This document shows positions 26,272 through 35,200 of a stretch of DNA of 64,000 nucleotides, piece after piece. This DNA is from Streptomyces acidiscabies (lineage in GTDB: Bacteria > Actinomycetota > Actinomycetes > Streptomycetales > Streptomycetaceae), in the NCBI RefSeq assembly GCF_020010905.1, contig NZ_JAGJBY010000002.1:2604001-2668000 (forward strand), read 5' to 3'. The notes under the pieces are model-generated. The model did no database searches. It saw only the letters and a list, made by a program, of their open reading frames with translations, and was not told the origin of the DNA. Every line of letters begins with the position of its first letter. Within the stretch, counting starts at the first letter, position 1. The translations under genes and the position numbers were made by a program.

Positions 26272-27444
26272 GTGCGCCTCCAGCATGCTGACGGTACGAC
26301 AGTCCATGTGGGCTATTGCAGCAACGTCCACCAGGCGGAGGACCTGGACGGCGTGGTCGCCCAGCTCGCCACGTACGCCGAACCGGTGCGCGAACGCCTG
26401 GGCGTGGACCGCCTCGGCATCGGCCTGTGGCTGGCGCGGGACGTGGTCGCCGAACTCACCGGTGACGAAGGCCAGTTGAAGCGGTTGAAGAACGAACTCG
26501 CCGACAGGGGGCTGGAGACGGTCACCCTCAACGCCTTCCCCTACGCCGGTTTCCACAACGAGGTCGTCAAGAAGGACGTCTACCTCCCCGACTGGGCCGA
26601 CGAGGCGCGCCTCACCCACACCCTGGACTGCGCACGGGTGTTGGCGGCCCTGCTGCCGGACGACGCGAGGCGGGGCAGCGTCTCGACGGTCCCTCTCGCC
26701 TGGCGCGAACCCTGGCCCGCCGACCGCGCCGACACCGCCCGCCGCGCCCTCGACCGGCTGGCCGAGGGGCTCGCCGGCATCGAGGCGGACACGGGTCGCG
26801 CGATCCGCGTCGGCTTCGAACCCGAGCCGGGCTGTGTCGTCGAGACGACCGCGCAGGCCGCCGAACGCCTCGGCGGACTCGACTCCGAGCGCCTCGGGAT
26901 CTGCCTGGACGCCTGCCACCTCGCCGTGCAGTTCGAGAACCCCGCCGAGGCCGTCGCCCGCCTCGCCGCCGCCGGACTGCCGGTCGTCAAACTCCAGGCG
27001 TCCAGCGCGATCGAGGCCGCCGACCCCGCCGACCCGGCGGCCCACGCCGCCCTGCACCGGCTCGCGGAACCCCGGTTCCTGCACCAGACCCGTACCGTCC
27101 GCGCGGGCGAGGTCCTCGCCACCGACGACCTGCCCGAGGCCCTCGACGGCGCCCTCCCGACGGACACCGGCGCCTGGCGCGTGCACTTCCACGCACCCCT
27201 GCACGCCGACCCCGAGCCGCCGTTGCGCACCACGTCCGGTCAACTGGCCGCCGTGTTCGCCGAGTTGTTCGCGGGACCGGCCGCGCTGTGCGACCACGTC
27301 GAGGTCGAGACGTACACCTGGTCCGTCCTGCCCACCCCGCCCACCGACCTCCCCGGCGGGATCGCCGCCGAACTCGCCTGGGCCCACGAGCAGTTGACCG
27401 GCCTCGGCCTCAAGGACCCCGACCACCCGCAGGAGCGCCCATGA
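26272..27444 (+). CDS. eboE: metabolite traffic protein EboE, xylose-isomerase-like
   Basis: A 390-aa TIM-barrel protein of the EboE family. The start GYCSNVHQAEDLDGV is characteristic, followed by LGIGLWLARDVVAEL, TLNAFPYAGFHNEVVKKDVY (a family hallmark), GFEPEPGC and GICLDACHLAVQFE with metal-ligand-type Glu, Asp and His. The GTG start at 26272 is 6 nt after the TatD-like gene; ATGA overlap couples its stop to the EboF gene. NCBI-style naming calls this family a metabolite traffic protein; in Nostoc the ebo cluster was linked to export of scytonemin monomers to the periplasm. A 70-bp internal segment (26674-26743) has a close copy in the intergenic region near 31.5 kb. Confidence 0.87.
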   Translation: MRLQHADGTTVHVGYCSNVHQAEDLDGVVAQLATYAEPVRERLGVDRLGIGLWLARDVVAELTGDEGQLKRLKNELADRGLETVTLNAFPYAGFHNEVVKKDVYLPDWADEARLTHTLDCARVLAALLPDDARRGSVSTVPLAWREPWPADRADTARRALDRLAEGLAGIEADTGRAIRVGFEPEPGCVVETTAQAAERLGGLDSERLGICLDACHLAVQFENPAEAVARLAAAGLPVVKLQASSAIEAADPADPAAHAALHRLAEPRFLHQTRTVRAGEVLATDDLPEALDGALPTDTGAWRVHFHAPLHADPEPPLRTTSGQLAAVFAELFAGPAALCDHVEVETYTWSVLPTPPTDLPGGIAAELAWAHEQLTGLGLKDPDHPQERP

Positions 27445-28832
27445 AGAAGCGCCTCGTCGTCCTCGACATCGTCGGCCTCACCCCCAACCTGCTGCGCCAC
27501 ATGCCCTCGGTCGCCGCCCTCGGCGAGCGCGGCTCCCGGGCCCGCCTCGACACCGTGCTGCCCGCCGTCACCTGCACGGTCCAGTCGACGTTCCTGACGG
27601 GCGAACTCCCCTCCGTGCACGGGGCGGTGGCGAACGGCTGGTACTTCCGGGACGTCGGCGACGTCCTGCTGTGGCGCCAGCACAACGCCCTCGTCGCCGG
27701 CGAGAAGATCTGGGAGGCGGCCCGCAGGGAGAACCCGGACTACACGGTCGCCAACGTCTGCTGGTGGTACGCGATGGGCGCGGACGTCGACTGGACGGTC
27801 ACCCCGCGTCCGATCTACTACTCCGACGGCCGCAAGGAACCCGACTTCTACACCCGGCCGCCCGAGCTCCACGACGAACTCACCGAACGCCTGGGCCCCT
27901 TCCCCCTGTTCACCTACTGGGGCCCCAACGCGGGCCTGCCCTCCACCCAGTGGATCCTGGCCGCCGCCCGGCAGATCTTCGACGACAAACAGCCCGACCT
28001 CACCCTCGTCTACGTCCCCCACCTCGACTACGAACCCCAGCGCACCGGCCCGAACTCCCCCCAGACGGCCGCCGCCGCCCGCCGACTCGACGCCGCGCTG
28101 GGCCCGTTGATCGCCCACTTCGAGAAGGAGGGCGCGACGGTCGTCGCCCTCAGCGAGTACGGCATCGCCCCCGCCTCCCGCCCCGTCGACGTCAACCGCG
28201 CCCTGCGCGCCGCCGGACTCCTCGACGTCCACACCCAGGACGGCATGGAGTACCTCGACCCCTGGACCTCCCGCGCCTTCGCCGTCTCCGACCACCAGCT
28301 CGCCCACGTCTACGTCCGCGACCCCGCCGACACTGACCGCGTCGCCGCGATCCTCGCCGAACTCGACGGCGTGGACGAGGTGTTGGACGCGGCAGGCAAG
28401 AAGGAGCACGGCCTCGACCACGAGCGCTCCGGCGAACTCGTCGCCGTCGCCGAGCCCGACGCCTGGTTCACGTACTACTACTGGCTCGACGACGACCGGG
28501 CCCCCGACTTCGCCCGCCAGGTCGAGATCCACCGCAAACCCGGTTACGACCCCGCCGAGTTGCTGTACGACGAGACGGTCCCAGCCCTCAAGGCGCGGGT
28601 CATCGGCTCGGTGATCCGCAAGAAACTCGGCTTCCGCTACCGCATCCGTACGGTCCCCCTCGACCCCTCCGGCGTCCGGGGCAGCCACGGCCGCCTCACC
28701 GACAACCCCGACCACGGCCCCGTACTCCTGTGCTCCGAACCGGAGTTGACGCGCGAGGCGTACGCGGCGACCGAGATCAAGGACCTGCTGCTCGCCCTGT
28801 CGGGAAAGAGCGGGGCGCGTAAAGACGGGTGA
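27441..28832 (+). CDS. eboF: alkaline-phosphatase-superfamily phosphodiesterase (EboF-like)
   Basis: A 463-aa member of the nucleotide pyrophosphatase/phosphodiesterase branch of the alkaline phosphatase superfamily. The N-terminal metal Asp is in VVLDIVGLTP, the nucleophile Thr in PAVTCTVQSTFLTG, further metal ligands in VYVPHLDYEPQ and ALSEYGI, and the last His in GSHGRLTDN. There is no signal peptide, so despite the ALP fold it should be cytosolic unless exported in complex. Its ATG overlaps the EboE stop (ATGA). It ends the ebo-type operon. The substrate could be a phosphate or diphosphate intermediate made with the UbiA-type enzyme. Confidence 0.86.
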   Translation: MKKRLVVLDIVGLTPNLLRHMPSVAALGERGSRARLDTVLPAVTCTVQSTFLTGELPSVHGAVANGWYFRDVGDVLLWRQHNALVAGEKIWEAARRENPDYTVANVCWWYAMGADVDWTVTPRPIYYSDGRKEPDFYTRPPELHDELTERLGPFPLFTYWGPNAGLPSTQWILAAARQIFDDKQPDLTLVYVPHLDYEPQRTGPNSPQTAAAARRLDAALGPLIAHFEKEGATVVALSEYGIAPASRPVDVNRALRAAGLLDVHTQDGMEYLDPWTSRAFAVSDHQLAHVYVRDPADTDRVAAILAELDGVDEVLDAAGKKEHGLDHERSGELVAVAEPDAWFTYYYWLDDDRAPDFARQVEIHRKPGYDPAELLYDETVPALKARVIGSVIRKKLGFRYRIRTVPLDPSGVRGSHGRLTDNPDHGPVLLCSEPELTREAYAATEIKDLLLALSGKSGARKDG

Positions 28833-28862
28833 GAACGGCGCCGAGTTGGTAGAAACGCCCCC

Positions 28863-29375
28863 ATGACCACGCTCACCTTCGTCCAGGGCGACATCACCGA
28901 CCAGTCCGTCGACGCCATCGTCAATGCGGCGAACTCCTCGCTGCTCGGCGGCGGTGGCGTCGACGGCGCCATCCACCGCCGGGGCGGCCCGGAGATTCTT
29001 GAGGCCTGCCGGAAACTCCGCGCATCGCACTACGGCAAGGGCCTCGCGACAGGCCAAGCTGTCGCCACAACTGCCGGGAATCTGAACGCCCGTTGGGTCA
29101 TCCACACCGTCGGCCCGGTCCACAGCGCCATCGAGGACCGCTCCGCCCTCCTCACCTCCTGCTACCGCGAATCCCTCGGTGTCGCCGACCAACTCGGTGC
29201 CCGCACCGTCGCGTTCCCCGCGATCTCCGCCGGGATCTACGGCTGGCCGATGGACGACGCCGCCCGCATCGCGGTGCGGACCGTGCGGGAGACCCCCACA
29301 CAGGTCGAGGAGGTGCGGTTCGTGCTGTTCGACGAGGACGCGTACGACGAGTTCACGGCGTACGCGGCGATCTGA
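28863..29375 (+). CDS. macrodomain O-acetyl-ADP-ribose deacetylase
   Basis: A 170-aa single macrodomain of the MacroD/YmdB type, predicted to hydrolyse O-acetyl-ADP-ribose and remove mono-ADP-ribose from proteins. Visible motifs are VQGDITDQSVDAIVNAANSS, LLGGGGVDGAIHRRGG (the catalytic Asp-containing loop), WVIHTVGPV and PAISAGIYGWP (substrate loop). It covers the full domain length. The start has no strong ribosome site. It is 30 nt after EboF on the same strand and could be read from the same message. A sirtuin, which makes O-acetyl-ADP-ribose, is encoded elsewhere in the window at 50717. Confidence 0.93.
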   Translation: MTTLTFVQGDITDQSVDAIVNAANSSLLGGGGVDGAIHRRGGPEILEACRKLRASHYGKGLATGQAVATTAGNLNARWVIHTVGPVHSAIEDRSALLTSCYRESLGVADQLGARTVAFPAISAGIYGWPMDDAARIAVRTVRETPTQVEEVRFVLFDEDAYDEFTAYAAI

Positions 29376-29430
29376 TCGTCGTATCCGGACCGCCCCGGTT
29401 CATCCTGTCGGGTGACTTGTGCCGCCGAAT

Positions 29431-29471
29431 CGTTTCTTCTGGATTGCGCAGAAACGTTCTACTGCTAGCTT
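29431..29471 (+). promoter_or_regulatory. promoter with inverted repeat before chorismate-lyase-like gene
   Basis: CGTTTCT at 29431-29437 pairs with AGAAACG at 29450-29456 across 12 nt. A -35-like TTGCGC (29444-29449) lies inside the repeat and TAGCTT (29466-29471) follows after 16 bp. An operator overlapping the -35 box would suit repression. The local composition is AT-rich for this genome. Confidence 0.55.
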
Positions 29472-29511
29472 CGGCGCGTTCTTGCTCAAGATCGTCCGAC
29501 GGAGAGTGCCG

Positions 29512-30120
29512 GTGCAATCACCCATCTGGACCGAGGAGTTGGGCGTCGAGGAACGGGCGGGAGAGTCGGGTGCCCGCATCGCCGGGGTCGCCTTCACCGC
29601 CAGGACCGCCGAGGACATCGCCGTCCGCATCGGTCGCTTCGTCCACCCGGCCACCCGTCTGCTGCTGAGCGCCGATGGCCTCACCACGACCCTGCTGCGG
29701 GCCTGGACGGGGGGCGAGGTGGGGGTGCTGCGGGCTACGCAGTGCCGGGTTCCGGCCACCGAAACCCCCTGGGGCGCCGGGGAGTTGCTCGGGGCCGGGG
29801 GTGGCGAGAGGGTCGTACGGCACTCCGTGCTCGGCGGGGCCGACGGGAGCGATCTCTCGCGGAACGTGGTGGTGGCCCGGCCCGAGCTGTGCCCGTCCGC
29901 CGAACGCTGCCTCGCCGACACCTCGGCGCCGCTCGGGCCCATGCTGCAAGCGGCGGGAACCGGTTATCGGCGTTCTCTGCTGGATGCGGGGCTGCGGTCC
30001 TGGGGGCCGTGCGGGGAGCCGGCCGCGTACAAGGCGTACCTCCTGTGGCACGGGGACCTGCCGTTCGCCGTGATCTCCGAGCTGTTCAATCCGGCGGTCG
30101 TCCCGGCGGGCCTGCGGTGA
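29512..30120 (+). CDS. chorismate pyruvate-lyase-like protein
   Basis: A 202-aa protein of the chorismate lyase/UTRA-like fold, predicted to release pyruvate from chorismate to give 4-hydroxybenzoate. The supporting C-terminal pattern is APLGPMLQAAG, then RRSLLDAG, AYLLWHGDLPFAVISELFNP, matching the UbiC end with its catalytic Glu (the Glu in SELF). N-terminal LLLSADGLTTTLLRAW matches the DUF98 group. The GTG at 29512 has GGAGAG 6 nt upstream; an upstream in-frame ATG has no site. Its stop overlaps the GTG of the pobA-like gene (GTGA), so the two are translationally coupled and 4-hydroxybenzoate is the logical shared intermediate. Similarity to UbiC is low, so the activity is a reasoned guess. 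Confidence 0.65.
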   Translation: MQSPIWTEELGVEERAGESGARIAGVAFTARTAEDIAVRIGRFVHPATRLLLSADGLTTTLLRAWTGGEVGVLRATQCRVPATETPWGAGELLGAGGGERVVRHSVLGGADGSDLSRNVVVARPELCPSAERCLADTSAPLGPMLQAAGTGYRRSLLDAGLRSWGPCGEPAAYKAYLLWHGDLPFAVISELFNPAVVPAGLR

Positions 30121-31277
30121 GCGCGGGCCGCGTCGCGGTCGTCGGTGCGGGGCCCGCCGGGCTGGTGCTCGCCGCGCTGCTGCACCGGGCCGGGATCGAC
30201 GTCGAGGTGTGGGAGCGCGGGAGCCGACGGCACGTCGAACAGCGGGCCCGGGCGGGGATGTTGGAGCATCGGGTCGTCGACCTCCTCGCTGCGCACGGTC
30301 TCGCCGACCGGCTGCTCAAGGAGGGGGAGCGGCACGGGTGGTGCGACTTCCTGTGCCTCGGTGAACGGACCCGCGTCGACTACGGGGAGCTGTCCGGGGG
30401 GTATCAACACTGGGTGTATCCCCAGCAGTTGCTGGTCCGCGACCTCGTCGCGACGCTGGAGGGGATGGGCTGTCCGGTCCATTTCGACGCGCCCGTACGG
30501 GAGTTGGACGGTACGGCGCTGCGGCTCGAACGAGGCACCGTGCGCGCCGAGTTCGTGATCGGCTGCGACGGCGTGCACGGCGTCGTCGCCGGGAGTCTGC
30601 CCGACTCCTTTGCCCTGCAACGGCGTTACCCCTACGACTGGCTCACCGTCCTCGCCGACATGACCCACCCCGTCGAGGGCGTGCTCTACGCCGTCCACGA
30701 GGCCGGGTTCGCGGGGAGGATGCCGCGCGCCGGGAACGTCGCCCGGCTCTATCTCCAGGTCCCCGCCGACGACGACCCTGCCGACTGGCCCGAGGGCCGC
30801 GTACGGGAACAGCTCGCGCTCCGGCTCGCCCCCGGCCCCGGGGACTCCGCCCCCGTACGGCTGCGCGAGACCGGCATGCTCCGGATGCGCGGCCGGGTCC
30901 GGCGCCGGCTGCGCTCGGGCCCCGTCCTCCTCGCGGGGGACGCCGCGCACCTCCTGACGCCGTCCGGCGCCAAGGGCCTCAACCTCGCGGTCGCCGACGC
31001 GGCCGACCTCGCGGACGGGCTGATCCGCCGTATCCACCACGGCGACGACACCGCCCTCGCCGGCTACGAGGCCCGCCGGCTGGCCGCGGCCTGGTGGGCC
31101 CAGGACTTCTCCGACCGCCTCCTCGACCTGCTGCACCTCCCGACGGGTTCCCCGTCCGACCGCCGGTTCGCACTGGAACTGCGCCGCGAACGCATCCGCG
31201 CGCTGACCAGGCCGGGGCCGTATGCGACGGCGTTCGGCCGGGATTATGCGGGGGCGGCGAGTGTTTCGGAGCGGTGA
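30117..31277 (+). CDS. pobA: 4-hydroxybenzoate 3-monooxygenase-like flavoprotein (PobA-like)
   Basis: A 386-aa group A flavin monooxygenase, predicted to hydroxylate 4-hydroxybenzoate to protocatechuate with NAD(P)H and O2. All three family motifs are present: the dinucleotide fold VAVVGAGPAGLVLAALLHRA (residues about 5-24), the DG motif VIGCDGVHGVV, and the GD motif GPVLLAGDAAHLLTPSGAKG, followed by NLAVADAADLADGL. The early RAGMLEHRVVDLL segment is characteristic of PobA rather than of phenol hydroxylases. The GTG start overlaps the chorismate-lyase-like gene. No pca ring-cleavage genes are nearby, so protocatechuate may be made for biosynthesis rather than degraded. Confidence 0.82.
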   Translation: MSAGRVAVVGAGPAGLVLAALLHRAGIDVEVWERGSRRHVEQRARAGMLEHRVVDLLAAHGLADRLLKEGERHGWCDFLCLGERTRVDYGELSGGYQHWVYPQQLLVRDLVATLEGMGCPVHFDAPVRELDGTALRLERGTVRAEFVIGCDGVHGVVAGSLPDSFALQRRYPYDWLTVLADMTHPVEGVLYAVHEAGFAGRMPRAGNVARLYLQVPADDDPADWPEGRVREQLALRLAPGPGDSAPVRLRETGMLRMRGRVRRRLRSGPVLLAGDAAHLLTPSGAKGLNLAVADAADLADGLIRRIHHGDDTALAGYEARRLAAAWWAQDFSDRLLDLLHLPTGSPSDRRFALELRRERIRALTRPGPYATAFGRDYAGAASVSER

Positions 31278-31330
31278 GCGGTTGTTGGGGGAGGGGGCGG
31301 TGGGGGGACTGGTCGGGGGTGGTTCGGTGC

Positions 31331-31388
31331 GGGTGACGGGGTGACGGGGTGACGGGGTGACGGGGTGACGGGGTGACGGGGTGACGGG
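31331..31388. repeat. 8-bp tandem array, about 7 copies of GGGTGACG
   Basis: The unit GGGTGACG is repeated about seven times without interruption. The period is not a multiple of three and the array is outside genes. Copy number is likely to vary between strains. Confidence 0.9.
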
Positions 31389-31420
31389 GTGGTCGGAGGC
31401 GGGCGGGTGGTTCCGTGCGG

Positions 31421-31468
31421 GTGGTGAGGTGGTGAGGTGGTGAGGTGGTGAGGTGGCGAGGTGGCGAG
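31421..31468. repeat. 8-bp tandem array, 6 copies of GTGGTGAG/GTGGCGAG
   Basis: Four copies of GTGGTGAG are followed by two of GTGGCGAG. The array starts 33 bp after the GGGTGACG array and has the same period. Confidence 0.9.
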
Positions 31469-31474
31469 GTGCCT

Positions 31475-31578
31475 GCCTCGGCGTACCTGCCCCGGCAGCG
31501 TCTCGGCGGCCCCTCTCGCCTGGCGCGAGCCCTGGCCCGCCGACTGCGCCGACACTGCCCGCCTCGGCGTACCTGCCC
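31475..31578. repeat. duplicated 70-bp eboE fragment between 18-bp direct repeats
   Basis: Bases 31494-31563 match eboE bases 26674-26743 at 65 of 70 positions, all five differences being transitions. The copy is flanked by two perfect 18-bp direct repeats (GCCTCGGCGTACCTGCCC) at 31475-31492 and 31561-31578, the second slightly overlapping the end of the copy. The copy keeps the eboE reading frame open but has no start or stop of its own. Confidence 0.85.
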
Positions 31579-32209
31579 AGGCGGCGGGGTGGTCGGCGAC
31601 GTGCCCGCCCTGGCATCGGGGTACCCATCTCGGTGCATCTGCCCAGGCAGCGGCGCCCCCGCCCCGGTGCCGACGGACCTGCCCTGAGCCGGCATACTCG
31701 CTCCGGCCTCGGCACACTCGCCGGCACGGCTCTGGCGTACCCGCACCTGCTTCGGCGCACCTGCCGCAGAGCCGGAGCCGCCGCCTCCACACCGCCCCCG
31801 CCTCCCCTCCCGCCCCACCACACCCGCGCCACCCCTCCGCCGTACCTGACGGACTCCCGCACTGTGTTCGGAGTCACATTCGCGCCCTTTGTGGTGGTCG
31901 TCCCAAGCCCCCGCACCCGGCCCCGTGCCGCCGCAGGAGCCGTCTGCCGCTGCGGTGATGGGTGTTTTCGGGCGGGGGTCTGGGCTTACGGCCGTCGGGG
32001 CGGGGGGCTCCGGGGCGCCCCGGGCACTCCCGGGCGGCCAGCGGAAAGCGGTGATACTCGATTTCGGTGTCGCGCTCACATTCCGTCCGGCGCCCCTGTG
32101 CGGCGGGGTTAACCCCCGGTGACCGGCGCGGGAGACACCGGCGTAATCAGCACTTCGTACCGTCACTGAGGCTCTCACCAGGCCGATCGTCAGACAGAAG
32201 GGGGCGCCC

Positions 32210-35200
32210 GTGGCAGCCGTGCCGGACCCGCGGACCGACAGCGCGACGAAGGTGCGCACGGTCTGCTCGTACTGCGGTGTCGGCTGCGGCATGGTCCTCG
32301 ACATCGGGATGGGACCCGACGGACGCCGTACGGTCCTGAAGGCGACCGGCGACAAGGAGCACCCCGCGAACCACGGCCGGCTCTGTACGAAGGGTGCGAC
32401 GACGGCCGACATGCTCTCCGCGCCGGGCCGCCTCACGACCGCCCTCGTCCGCTCGGACCGGGGCGAGGAACCGCGCCCCACGCCTGTTGTGGAAGCGGTT
32501 ACTGAAACGGCGCGCCGCCTGCGGGCGATCCTCGACGAGCACGGCCCCGACTCCATCGCCCTGTACGTCTCCGGACAGATGAGCCTGGAGGCCCAGTACC
32601 TCGCGAACAAGCTGGTCAAGGGCTACCTGCGGTCCAACCAGATCGAGTCGAACTCCCGCCTGTGCATGGCGAGCGCGGGCACCGGCTACAAGCTGTCGCT
32701 CGGCGCCGACGGCCCGCCCGGCTCGTACGACGACTTCGACAGGGCGGACGTCTTCCTGGTCATCGGCTCCAACATGGCCGACTGCCACCCCATCCTGTTC
32801 CTGCGGATGCTGGACCGGATCAAGTCCTCCGGCGCGAAACTGATCGTCGTCGACCCGCGCCGCACGGCCACCGCCGAGAAGGCCGACCTGTTCCTCCAGG
32901 TCGCCCCGGGCACGGACCTCGCGCTCCTCAACGGCCTGCTACACCTTCTGGTAGAAGGCGGTTACACAGACCCCGACTTCATCGCCGCCAACACCGAGGG
33001 CTGGGAGGCGATGCCGGAATTCCTCGCCGACTACCCGCCGCAAACGGTTGCTGAAATCACCGGCATCCCCGAGGCAGACCTCCGCGAGGCCGCCCGCCTG
33101 ATCGGCGAGGCGGGGGAGTGGACGAGCTGCTGGACGATGGGCCTCAACCAGTCCACGCACGGCACCTGGAACACCAACGCGCTCGTCAACCTGCACCTCG
33201 CGACCGGCGCCATCTGCCGCCCCGGCAGCGGCCCGTTCTCCCTCACCGGCCAGCCCAACGCGATGGGCGGACGCGAAATGGGCTACATGGGACCGGGGTT
33301 GCCCGGCCAGCGGTCCGTACTCGCCGACGCCGACCGGGAGTTCACCGAGCGCCTGTGGGGCCTGGAACCCGGCACGATCCGCGCCGACGGCGTCGGCAAG
33401 GGCACCGTCGAGATGTTCCGCAAGATGGCCGACGGCGAGATCAAGGCGTGCTGGATCATCTGCACCAACCCCGTCGCCTCCGTCGGCAACCGCAGGACCG
33501 TCATCGAGGGCCTGGAGGCCGCCGAACTCGTCGTCGTCCAGGACGTGTTCGCGGAGACCGAGACCGCCGCGTACGCCGACGTGATCCTGCCCGGCGCGCT
33601 GTGGACCGAGACCGAGGGCGTCCTCATCAACAGCGAGCGCACCCTCACGCTGGCCCGCCCCGCCGTGGACGCGCCCGGCGAGGCCGTCGCCGACTGGCGG
33701 CTCATCGCGGACATCGCCTGCGCGATGGGGTACGAGAACGGGTTCACCTACGCGAGTGCGGAGGAGATCTTCGAGGAGATCAAGGGCGCGTACAACCCGG
33801 CCACCGGCTACGACCTGCGCGGAGTGACGTACGAGCGGCTGCGCGAGACGCCGGTCCAGTGGCCGGCCGCCCCCGCCGGGCCCGACCGCAACCCGGTCCG
33901 GTACGTCCGTCCCGACGGCTCCCTGTCCTTCGCAACTCCCTCCGGGCGCGCGGTCTTTCACGCCCGCCCGCACATGCCGCCCGCCGAGATGCCCGACGAC
34001 GACTACCCGTTCGTCCTCAACACCGGGCGCTTGCAGCACCAGTGGCACACGCTCACCAAGACGGGGCGCGTCGCGAAGCTCAACAAGCTGAACCCCGGGC
34101 CGTTCGTGGAGATCCACCCCAAGGACGCGGAGCAACTCGGGCTGGCCGAGGGGGACTCGGTGGAGGTCGCGTCCCGGCGCGGGCGTGCGGTGCTCCCCGC
34201 CGTCGTCACCGACCGGGTGCGGAAGGGGAGTTGCTTCGCGCCGTTCCACTGGAACGACCTCTTCGGGGAGTACCTGAGCGTCAACGCGGTCAGCAGCGAC
34301 GCCGTGGACCCGCTGTCGTTCCAGCCCGAACTCAAGGTGTGCGCGGTGTCGTTGACGAAGACGGCCACGGCGGTGAGCGTGCGGACGCCGGTCGGAGCGG
34401 GGAAGGGGACATCGGCGTCGGGCGGGACGTCAGGGGCACCCGCCCTCACCCCGTCCGCCGTCCTCACCTTGCCCACCGCCCCGCCCGCCCTCTCCGCCTC
34501 CCTCTTCGGCCTGGAGCCCACCCCGCCCCCCGTCCTCAGTGAGCGCGAACGGCAGTACCTGCTCGGCTTCCTGGCCGCGATCCCGGCGGGCGGCCCCGGC
34601 GTCCCGGTCCTCCCGCCGGACGCGCCCTTCAGCCCCGACCACGCCCTGTGGGTCAACGGCACGCTCGCGGGCCTGTATTCACGCACGTCGGCCCCGACTC
34701 CCGTACCCGTACGGCAGGTTGTCATCCTGTGGGCCTCGCAGACCGGCAACGCCGAGGAGTTCGCCGTCGCCACCGCCGACCGCCTCACGCAGGGCGGACA
34801 CGCCGCCTCCCTCGTCGAGATGGACCAGGCAGACCCGGCGATGCTGCCCTCCGACGCCGATCTCCTCCTGATCACCAGCACGTTCGGCGACGGCGACGCC
34901 CCCGACAACGGCGCCGGCTTCTGGGCGGGCCTCACCGCCCCCGACGCCGGACGGCTGGAGGGACGCCGGTACGCGGTCCTCGCCTTCGGCGACTCGTCGT
35001 ACGACGACTTCTGCGGCCACGGACGCCGACTCGACGACCGTATGGACGAGTTGGGCGCCGTACGCCTCGCGCCGCGCATCGACTGCGAGCCGGACTACGA
35101 GACACAGGCGTCGGAGTGGCTGGACCAGGTGCTGGGGGCGCTCACCGGGGCACCCGCAACTCCCGAGCTGCCCAAGGCTGTTGCCCGTCCCCGCCCGAGC

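Larger units (their letters stand above)
31278..32209. other. 932-bp non-coding, repeat-rich gap
   Basis: No convincing gene lies here; the open frames are high-GC artefacts of repetitive sequence. It contains two 8-bp tandem arrays, a duplicated eboE fragment between direct repeats, and further degenerate units similar to CTCGGCGTACCTGCCC near 31627 and 31750. The last 90 bp before the nitrate reductase start are AT-richer and presumably hold its promoter, though no clear box pair is visible. Confidence 0.7.

Noticed and set aside
19881..28832. Treating the phosphatase and CrtI-like genes as part of the ebo operon
   Set aside because: The prenyltransferase gene has its own promoter after a 123-bp AT-richer gap, so a functional link is possible but co-transcription is not supported.
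31331..31578. Possible CRISPR array in the 31.3-31.6 kb repeats
   Set aside because: Units are 8 bp without spacers, and the 18-bp pair occurs only twice with a gene fragment between; no cas genes are present.
32110..32209. GlnR-type boxes before the nitrate reductase gene
   Set aside because: GTTAAC and GTAAT-like half sites are visible, but I could not fit the GTnAC-n6-GAAAC pattern; nitrogen regulation remains an expectation from physiology only.
31278..32209. Short plus-strand open frames between pobA and the nitrate reductase gene
   Set aside because: They translate repeats into Pro/Arg/Ala-rich sequence, overlap one another in several frames and lack starts with ribosome sites.
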